11,756 nucleotides of DNA from an uncultured Eubacteriales bacterium. Its GTDB lineage: Bacteria > Bacillota_A > Clostridia > Christensenellales > Aristaeellaceae. Location: assembly GCA_900321945.1 (NCBI GenBank), contig ONXY01000045.1, positions 1 to 11,756 of the forward strand, in the 5' to 3' direction. Position numbers and translations under genes: made by a program. The number at the start of each line of letters is the position of its first letter. Position 1 is the first letter of the stretch. Shown piece after piece: positions 6,496 through 11,756 of the stretch. A model generated the notes under the pieces. The model searched no databases. It was not told the DNA's origin and worked only from the letters and a program-made list of their open reading frames with translations.

Positions 6496-7524
6496 ATGAA
6501 GAAGATCGTCGCGCTGTGCCTGTCGGCTGTTCTGCTGCTGAGCCTCGTTCCCGGGGCTCTGGCGGTGAACGAGGACGTGGAGGGGAAAATCGTCATCTAC
6601 ACGTCCATGTACCAGATCGTCTACGAAGCCATGAAGAAGGAACTGGCGAATGAATTCCCGAACCTGGAGGTGGAGTTCTACTACGCCGGGACCGGGTCGC
6701 TGATCAGTCAGATCGCCGGGGAGATGGGGGACGACCGCACCGGCGCGCTGGGAGCGGACATGCTGCTGGTCGCCGAGCCGGCCTACTCCCTCGAGCTGAA
6801 GGATTACGGATATCTGGAACCGTATGATACGGAAGCGAAGGACAAGCTGCGCTTCCCCTATGACGAGGAGGGGTACTGGTACCCGGTCCGCGTCTGCAAC
6901 ATGGTGCTGGCGTACAATCCCGAAAAGTACAGTCCGGAAGACCTGCCGAAGACCATGAAGGAATTCGCGGAGGATCCCTCCCTGAAGGGAAAAATCTCCA
7001 TGAGCAATCCTCTGACCTCCGGCACGGCCTATGCCGCCGTGTGCGCGCTGACGGACAAATACGGATTTGAGTACCTCGACGCGCTGCGGGCCAACGACGT
7101 GATGATCGAATCCGGCTCCACGGCGCTGGGCAAGCTGGAGAGCGGCGAATGCAAGGTCATCATGATCCTTGAGGAATCCGTGCTGCAGAAGCGGGAGACG
7201 GACGGATCGAAGCTGGCCTGCATTTATCCCGAGGACGGCAACATCATGATCCCCTCCACCGCCATGATCGTCGCGGAGGATAAGAGCGCCAACGCGAACA
7301 TCGAGGCCTGCGAGGCCGTGGCGGACTGGCTGCTCAGCGAAGCGGGACAGCATTTCATCGTCAGCGGCTGGATGCATTCCACGCTGAAGGATTTCCCGGA
7401 AAACCCCTACGACTCCATCGACACCGCCGCGCTGATCGAGACCGATATGGGCGTGGACTGGGAGCGCGCCTATCATCAGCGCGACGAGATCAACAGGGAA
7501 TGGACCACCCGCGTAACACAGTAA
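6496..7524 (+). CDS. ABC importer substrate-binding protein, FbpA/AfuA-like fold family
   Basis: A 342-residue exported binding protein of the extracellular solute-binding family 1/6 group annotated as iron(III), AfuA or putrescine-like. The signal peptide is MKKIVALCLSAVLLLSL with an ALA cleavage site around residue 23; there is no lipobox cysteine. The mature protein opens with the family's KIVIYTSM strand and has GADMLLVAE, the central LAYNPEKY segment, and the hinge-side PLTSGTAYAA. Ferric-binding FbpA proteins carry adjacent tyrosines after the GE(x)ALG-like strand. Here the matching region (CKVIMILEESVLQ, E226-E227-S228) has none, so a ferric ligand is doubtful and an anionic or organophosphate ligand is possible. 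The gene has its own promoter and GGAAGGG 8 bases before the ATG. It is 17 bases from the permease gene. ABC-binding-protein role firm; ligand unknown. Confidence 0.88.
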   Translation: MKKIVALCLSAVLLLSLVPGALAVNEDVEGKIVIYTSMYQIVYEAMKKELANEFPNLEVEFYYAGTGSLISQIAGEMGDDRTGALGADMLLVAEPAYSLELKDYGYLEPYDTEAKDKLRFPYDEEGYWYPVRVCNMVLAYNPEKYSPEDLPKTMKEFAEDPSLKGKISMSNPLTSGTAYAAVCALTDKYGFEYLDALRANDVMIESGSTALGKLESGECKVIMILEESVLQKRETDGSKLACIYPEDGNIMIPSTAMIVAEDKSANANIEACEAVADWLLSEAGQHFIVSGWMHSTLKDFPENPYDSIDTAALIETDMGVDWERAYHQRDEINREWTTRVTQ

Positions 7525-7541
7525 CAAAGAGGTAAAACCAG

Positions 7542-10013
7542 ATGCGGAATCAGGACAAACGGGGAGCCGTCCGCTGCAGGGCCGCGCTGGCGGCGCTGCT
7601 CCTTCTGGGAGCGGCGCTGCTGGCCGGAGGCCTGTGGGGCAGCGGGCAGTACGAGACATCCGGCTTCAGCCAGGAGAACGCGTATTCCCTGATCCACAGC
7701 CTGTCCCGGGAAACCGGCGCCCTGTGGGAGAAGGGAATTCAGCCCGCCCTGCGGGCGTCCTCCGCGGATCCGGAGACCGTGACGCGGGTCTGCCGGGAGC
7801 TGACCGCGGCGTGCTGGCCGGAAACGGAGCGGGCGCGCCTGGAGGACAGCTCCCGGAATCTGTCCGGAGACGCCCTGACGGAGCGGGAGATGAAGCTGCT
7901 CGCGGCTTCCTACGCTCTGAACGGGCCGAAGGTGAAATCCGCTTCCCGGAAAAAACTGATCGGCCTGTCCGACAGCGATTGGAACGCGCTTTCGGATGCC
8001 GTGCTGCGGGCCGCGGCGGGGGAGGAGATTCCCCTGCCCGGCCCGGCCGCGGAGCTCTGCGAAGGCCTTGAGGGGCAGGAACGCCGGGCAATGCTGATGC
8101 AGGTTTTCCTGACGGCGGCGAACCGGAACGGATCGCTGCTTTCCGCGGACACGCCGGCGGAACTGAAAAAAGCGGCGCGCACGGATACGGCGAAGGTTAC
8201 CGTCTGCCTGCGGGCCGCGGACGGGACGCTGAGCCTGCCCGCCGCCCTGCTGTGCGGAAACGGGAAAACCATCGCGCTTTTCGGCGTTCTGATTCTTACG
8301 GATACTTTGATTCTGTTCTTCTGGCTGCTGGCGGAACGACGGTGGCAGCTGGACGTCAAATGGCTGATCATTCTGCTGATCGTGGATTTCCTGCTGGTGT
8401 TCCAGCTGCTGCCCACGGCGAACATGCTGATCCAGGCCTTCTTTCCCGAGGGGCGGTTTTCCCTGAAATCCATTACCCGGCTGTATACGGAAAGCCTGAA
8501 TCTGAACGCGCTGATCAACACGCTGACGGCGGCCGGGTGCACGATGGTGCTGGGCACGCTGCTGGCTTTCCCGCTGGCCTGGCTGGTGGGACGGACGGAT
8601 CTGTACGGACGCCGCTTCTTCCGCGCGCTGTTCGTGATGACCTACATGGTGCCTCCCTACGTCGGCGCAATGGCCTGGCTGAGGCTGCTGAACCCGAACG
8701 TGGGAGACATCAACCTGCTGCTGCGGGATCTTTTCCGGCTTGGCGACGAACCGGGGCCGCTGAACATCTACAGCCTGCCCGGGCTGATCTGGGTGCTGAC
8801 CACCTTCTATTACCCCTATGCCTTTATCACGATCTCCAGAGCCATGGAGAAGATGGACCCCTCCCTGGAGGAGGCAAGCCGGATTTCCGGCGCTTCCTCC
8901 CTGAAGACCGCGCTGAAGATTACGCTGCCCATGACGACGCCCTCCCTGATCGCGGGAGCGCTGCTTGTGTTCGTCTCCGCGGCCAGCTGCTACGGGATTC
9001 CTTCGATCATCGGCGCCCCGGGACGGGTGCATACGGTGACCACCCGGATCATCGACTATGTGGGCCGCGGATCGGAGGGCATGACCGACGCCATCAGCCT
9101 GGGAATGTTCCTGATGGCGATGGCGATCGTGATCCTGTTCATCTCCGACGCGCTGACAGCCCGGAAACAGTACATCACCGTATCCGGAAAGAGCACGCGG
9201 CCGAACACCGTGGAGCTCGGAAAATGGCGGACGACGGTGACCGTGCTGGTGTCCCTGTTCGCGGTGATCGTGGTGCTGATTCCCTTCGCGACGATTCTTT
9301 CAACCTCTCTGAAGGTCGACCTGGGAAAAGCCCTGACCGCGGAGGGCAACTTCACCTTCAAGAACTGGACGACCATCTTTTCCCGGGACGAGATGCTGGA
9401 CTGCCTGAAGAACTCCTTCCTGTTCGCGATCGCGGCGGCCACCGTCGGCATTGTCATTGCCGTGACCATGAGCTATCTGCTGCAGCGGACCCGGATCCGA
9501 GGACGGAAGATCCCGGATTTTCTGATCACGCTGGGATCCGGAACGCCCTCCGTGGTTATCGCGCTGAGCCTGATCCTGTCCATGCGCGGGGAATTCGGCA
9601 TCAATATCTATAAAACGGCCTATATCCTTATTGCCGCTTATCTGATCAAATATCTGATGATGGGAATGCGCACCGTGGTGTCCGCGATGAGCCAGATTCA
9701 CGTTTCGCTTGAGGAATGCTCCCAGGCGTCCGGGGCGTCCTGGCTGAAAACCATGATCCGGATCACCGGGCCGCTGATCTTTCCCTCCATCGCGGCGGGC
9801 TGGTTCCTGATTTTCATTCCGAGCTTCTACGAGCTGTCCATGACGACGCTGCTGTACGGAAACGGAACGAAAACCATCGGCTTCGAGCTGTATGAGTACT
9901 GGACCTTCACCAGCCAGCCCATGGCCTGCGCGATGGCCTTCGCGATCCTGCTGATCGTGGTTATCCTGAACACGCTGCTGCACAGACTGACAAAAGGAGA
10001 ATTCTCCATCTGA
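7542..10013 (+). CDS. Fused two-domain ABC permease with extra N-terminal extracytoplasmic domain
   Basis: An 823-residue inner-membrane permease of the FbpB/AfuB class, in which two BPD_transp_1 units are fused. Each half has an EAA loop contacting the ATPase: E443-E444-A445 with SGASSLKT then ITLP, and E724-E725-C726 with SGASWLKT then ITGP. Predicted membrane segments fall near 10-33, 243-264, 273-297, 323-350, 360-385, 409-435, 465-490, 517-540, 564-588, 624-650, 660-680, 692-712, 746-770 and 793-818. Between the first two lies a soluble, mostly helical, charged region (about 34-240), which is extra: fused homologues are typically 500-700 residues. No catalytic or binding motif is recognised in it. 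The start ATG has AAAGAGG 9 bases upstream. It is translated between the binding protein and the ATPase and is probably the channel of a single importer. Confidence 0.9.
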   Translation: MRNQDKRGAVRCRAALAALLLLGAALLAGGLWGSGQYETSGFSQENAYSLIHSLSRETGALWEKGIQPALRASSADPETVTRVCRELTAACWPETERARLEDSSRNLSGDALTEREMKLLAASYALNGPKVKSASRKKLIGLSDSDWNALSDAVLRAAAGEEIPLPGPAAELCEGLEGQERRAMLMQVFLTAANRNGSLLSADTPAELKKAARTDTAKVTVCLRAADGTLSLPAALLCGNGKTIALFGVLILTDTLILFFWLLAERRWQLDVKWLIILLIVDFLLVFQLLPTANMLIQAFFPEGRFSLKSITRLYTESLNLNALINTLTAAGCTMVLGTLLAFPLAWLVGRTDLYGRRFFRALFVMTYMVPPYVGAMAWLRLLNPNVGDINLLLRDLFRLGDEPGPLNIYSLPGLIWVLTTFYYPYAFITISRAMEKMDPSLEEASRISGASSLKTALKITLPMTTPSLIAGALLVFVSAASCYGIPSIIGAPGRVHTVTTRIIDYVGRGSEGMTDAISLGMFLMAMAIVILFISDALTARKQYITVSGKSTRPNTVELGKWRTTVTVLVSLFAVIVVLIPFATILSTSLKVDLGKALTAEGNFTFKNWTTIFSRDEMLDCLKNSFLFAIAAATVGIVIAVTMSYLLQRTRIRGRKIPDFLITLGSGTPSVVIALSLILSMRGEFGINIYKTAYILIAAYLIKYLMMGMRTVVSAMSQIHVSLEECSQASGASWLKTMIRITGPLIFPSIAAGWFLIFIPSFYELSMTTLLYGNGTKTIGFELYEYWTFTSQPMACAMAFAILLIVVILNTLLHRLTKGEFSI

Positions 10014-10047
10014 TCCGGAGAAGTAAAAGGACGGGAGGACGGGACGG

Positions 10048-11121
10048 ATGTCCAGCGTAACGATTCGCAATGTGAGCAAGGCCTTCGGGGAGAACGTGGT
10101 GCTGAAGGACTTTACCCAGACTTTCGGAGACGGGGAGTTCATCACGCTGCTCGGCCCCTCCGGGTGCGGGAAAACCACGATGCTCCGCATGATCGCCGGC
10201 TTTGAGCGGCCGACCTCCGGAGAGATTCTGATCGGAGACCGGGTGGTTTCCTCGGAGAAGGTCTTTCTGCCGCCGGAGAAGCGGGAAATCGGTATGGTGT
10301 TCCAGAGCTACGCGGTATGGCCCCACATGTCCGTACAGGACAACGTGGCGTATCCTCTCCGGATCCGGAAGGAACCGAAGAGCGAGACCGGAGAGAAAGT
10401 CAAGCGCGCGCTGGAGATCGTGCATCTGTCCCAGTACGCGGAACGGATGCCGGATCAGCTGTCCGGCGGCCAGCAGCAGCGGGTCGCCCTCGCACGGGCG
10501 CTGGTGGGCCGGCCGGAGCTTCTTCTGCTGGACGAGCCGCTGAGCAATCTGGACGCGAAGCTGCGGGAAAGCATGCGCTTCGAGATCAAGGAGATTCAGA
10601 CGAAGCTGGGGATCACCGTGGTCTATGTGACCCACGACCAGACGGAAGCCATGGCGATGTCGGACCGGATTCTGCTGATCAACCGCGGCACCGTGCAGCA
10701 GGCCGCGCCGCCGGAGGAAATCTACAACCGCCCCGCGAACCAGTTTGTCGCGGACTTCCTCGGAAAGATCGTCTTCCTGAAGGGAGAGGCGAAGGCGGGG
10801 GAGATCGCGCTGGACGGAACGGATCAGCGGATTCCCTTCACGGGAGAAAAGCGCGGCCGGGTGGAGCTGGCGGTCCGGCCGGAGCGGATTACCCTGTCCG
10901 CGGAGGAAGGAATACTCCGCGGAACGCTGGAGAAACAGTACTACCTGGGAGACGTGAACGACTGCCGGGTCCGGGTGGGAGAAAAGCAGATCCGGGTCAT
11001 CGCTCCGCCGGAAACCTTCTTCACCCTGAAAACCGGGGAACCGGTTTTCCTGACATTCCGGGATCAGATTGTGTTCGACGAGGAAGGCTCTCTGGAAGAG
11101 AAACTGAAGATCATGACATGA
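10048..11121 (+). CDS. ABC importer ATPase (FbpC/AfuC/PotA class) with TOBE domain
   Basis: A 357-residue nucleotide-binding subunit that hydrolyses ATP on the cytoplasmic face to power the adjacent permease. All motifs are intact: Walker A GPSGCGKTT at 36-44, Q-loop Q86 in VFQSYAVWPH, signature LSGGQQQR at 138-145, Walker B with D162 and catalytic E163 (LLLLDEP), D-loop SNLD ending at D169, and H-loop H196 in VTHDQTEA. After about residue 230 comes the MalK/PotA-like C-terminal TOBE part (e.g. LAVRPERI), which often regulates import. No extra ferric-sensing domain is visible. GGAGG lies 9 bases before the ATG, and the gene starts 34 bases after the permease stop. It is the last gene of the importer operon, followed within 10 bases by a terminator hairpin. 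Assignment as importer ATPase is certain; the substrate is unknown. Confidence 0.95.
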   Translation: MSSVTIRNVSKAFGENVVLKDFTQTFGDGEFITLLGPSGCGKTTMLRMIAGFERPTSGEILIGDRVVSSEKVFLPPEKREIGMVFQSYAVWPHMSVQDNVAYPLRIRKEPKSETGEKVKRALEIVHLSQYAERMPDQLSGGQQQRVALARALVGRPELLLLDEPLSNLDAKLRESMRFEIKEIQTKLGITVVYVTHDQTEAMAMSDRILLINRGTVQQAAPPEEIYNRPANQFVADFLGKIVFLKGEAKAGEIALDGTDQRIPFTGEKRGRVELAVRPERITLSAEEGILRGTLEKQYYLGDVNDCRVRVGEKQIRVIAPPETFFTLKTGEPVFLTFRDQIVFDEEGSLEEKLKIMT

Positions 11122-11130
11122 GCAACTGAA

Positions 11131-11167
11131 CGGAAAACCGCCGCCCGTTACGGGCGGCGGTTTTCCG
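11131..11167. terminator. Bidirectional intrinsic terminator between convergent genes
   Basis: A perfect 17-bp inverted repeat (CGGAAAACCGCCGCCCG at 11131-11147, mirrored at 11151-11167) has a 3-base TTA loop. The GC-rich core CCGCCCG/CGGGCGG is followed by TTTT on the plus strand and, because of the AAAA in the left arm, by TTTT on the minus strand as well. It lies 10 bases after the ATPase stop and 6 bases from the end of the opposing GNAT gene, so it probably ends both transcripts. Confidence 0.9.
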
Positions 11168-11172
11168 TCTGT

Positions 11173-11625
11173 CTATCTGTGGATGTAGATTCTGCTCGGA
11201 TCCGGCTCTCCGTCCCCCCGCGCCATACAGAGGAACTCCCAGCCGTAACGCTCGTAAAAGCCGGTGTGATCCGTCAGAAGATACAGCGGGGAGATCCCGG
11301 CGGCCCGCATATCCTCCACGGCAAGGTCCAGCAGCTTTCCGGCAATCCCTTGCCCGCGGTACGCCTCTTCCGTCCAGACCGCGCAGACGTTCGGGGCCAG
11401 ATCCTTCCGGTCGTGAAAATCGTTGTCAATGACGCCCAGGCCCCCGGCGATCTTTCCCCCGTCCAGGCACAGGTACCAGCCGTTTTCGGTTTCCCGCTTC
11501 AGGTAGGCTTCCATGCGCGCAAGATAGGCTTCTTCGGGAACCCCCCACTTTGAATGAAACCAGGCGGCGGCGCCGTTCATCATTTCCGGAACTTCCCGCA
11601 GCGTTACATATCTGTAATCGTCCAC
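11173..11625 (-). CDS. GNAT-family N-acetyltransferase
   Basis: A 150-residue cytoplasmic GCN5-related acetyltransferase that would move an acetyl group from acetyl-CoA to an amine. The acetyl-CoA pyrophosphate loop is R90-G91-Q92-G93-I94-A95 within VWTEEAYRGQGIAGKLL, preceded by the beta strand ending AVW. The C-terminal motif FYERYGWEF (123-131) is typical of motif B. The N-terminal part shows the usual GG(L)GVID strand (about 61-67). The start is GTG (bases 11625-11623, read on the minus strand), chosen because AAGGAGGG (11635-11642) sits 9 bases upstream and no ATG fits. The gene is single, convergent to the importer operon, with its own promoter at 11659-11688. The acceptor (small molecule, antibiotic or protein) cannot be inferred. 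Confidence 0.92.
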   Translation of the reverse strand: MDDYRYVTLREVPEMMNGAAAWFHSKWGVPEEAYLARMEAYLKRETENGWYLCLDGGKIAGGLGVIDNDFHDRKDLAPNVCAVWTEEAYRGQGIAGKLLDLAVEDMRAAGISPLYLLTDHTGFYERYGWEFLCMARGDGEPDPSRIYIHR

Positions 11626-11634
11626 GGCCCCTGT

Positions 11635-11642
11635 CCCTCCTT
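11635..11642 (-). promoter_or_regulatory. Ribosome binding site fixing the GTG start of the GNAT gene
   Basis: Read on the minus strand this is AAGGAGGG, a near-perfect Shine-Dalgarno sequence 9 bases before GTG at 11625. It supports a GTG start and a full 150-residue product. Confidence 0.8.
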
Positions 11643-11658
11643 TTCCGATGTCCGCGCC

Positions 11659-11688
11659 ATCTTATCACGCCGCCGGACGGACTGTCAA
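11659..11688 (-). promoter_or_regulatory. Promoter for the GNAT gene
   Basis: On the minus strand: consensus TTGACA (11688-11683), an 18-base spacer, and TAAGAT (11664-11659) preceded by TGA, an extended -10. Transcription would start about 6-8 bases downstream, giving a leader of roughly 25-30 bases. The -35 is a perfect match and the -10 matches 4 of 6 positions. Confidence 0.75.
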
Positions 11689-11725
11689 TCGCCGCGCCGT
11701 ATCCGGACCGCGCGGGGCGGACCGT

Positions 11726-11755
11726 TTGACAGAAACCGCGGGGAAATGCTAAGAT
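11726..11755 (+). promoter_or_regulatory. Divergent promoter firing out of the window
   Basis: Plus-strand TTGACA (11726-11731), an 18-base spacer ending TGC, and TAAGAT (11750-11755). The -35 hexamer, spacer length, TGn element and -10 hexamer match the GNAT promoter facing the other way. The gene it serves starts beyond the window end. The 37 bases between the two -35 boxes contain CGGACCG twice (11704-11710 and 11718-11724). Confidence 0.7.
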
Positions 11756-11756
11756 G

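Noticed and set aside
7476..9032. A 518-codon minus-strand open frame over the permease gene
   Set aside because: Its translation is low-complexity Arg/Gln/Gly-rich, antisense to a clear permease, with no ribosome binding site or domain. It is a codon-bias shadow.
8252..9613. A 453-codon plus-strand open frame in another phase inside the permease
   Set aside because: It overlaps the permease entirely, and its translation is rich in Arg, Gly, Asp and Ala with no membrane segments or motifs.
6496..11121. Confident labelling of the importer as a ferric iron transporter (FbpABC)
   Set aside because: Gene order fits, but the binding protein lacks the adjacent tyrosines used for Fe3+, and no Fur-like site was recognised at the promoter.
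11754..11756. ATG at the window end as a start codon
   Set aside because: It overlaps the -10 hexamer TAAGAT of the outward promoter and has no ribosome binding site; the real start must lie beyond the window.

Overview
The window looks like chromosomal DNA from a high-GC (roughly 60% by eye), low-mobility Firmicutes/Clostridia-type bacterium, possibly a gut or rumen member of the Christensenellales/Aristaeella kind. That placement is an inference. It rests on strong GGAGG-type ribosome binding sites, use of GTG and TTG starts, a BspA-like leucine-rich-repeat/SH3 exported protein, an AraM-type glycerol-1-phosphate dehydrogenase and a Clostridia-style PstS-like protein. I see no phage, IS element, CRISPR, tRNA or rRNA. 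Genes are tightly packed; the longest stretch without a gene is about 190 bases.

Layout. Bases 1-6306 hold five co-directional plus-strand genes with gaps of 19-57 bases, probably one transcript whose promoter lies before the window. They are a sn-glycerol-1-phosphate dehydrogenase missing its N-terminus, a NagD/AraL-type HAD phosphatase, a large exported SH3 + leucine-rich-repeat protein (best start a TTG at 1964), a PstS-like phosphate-type binding protein without permease or ATPase partners, and an aldo/keto reductase with a C-terminal two-cluster 4Fe-4S domain. Bases 6359-11167 form a second unit: an extended -10 promoter, a short structured leader, and a complete three-gene ABC importer of the FbpABC/AfuABC class (binding protein, fused two-domain permease, ATPase). 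It ends at a perfect 17-bp inverted repeat that can terminate transcription from both sides. A GNAT acetyltransferase runs convergently on the minus strand (11173-11625). Upstream of it are two back-to-back promoters of matching design, one for the GNAT gene and one firing plus-ward out of the window.

How the genes may work together. The first two genes match the AraM/AraL pair of Bacillus subtilis and could make and dephosphorylate glycerol-1-phosphate or related phosphate esters. A phosphate-type binding protein follows. The ABC importer lacks the tandem-tyrosine signature expected of a ferric-iron binder and has the gene order and fused permease of AfuABC-type sugar-phosphate importers, so an organophosphate theme across the window is plausible but unproven. 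The most unusual single element is the importer permease, which carries an extra domain of about 200 residues, predicted to lie outside the membrane, between its first two membrane segments.
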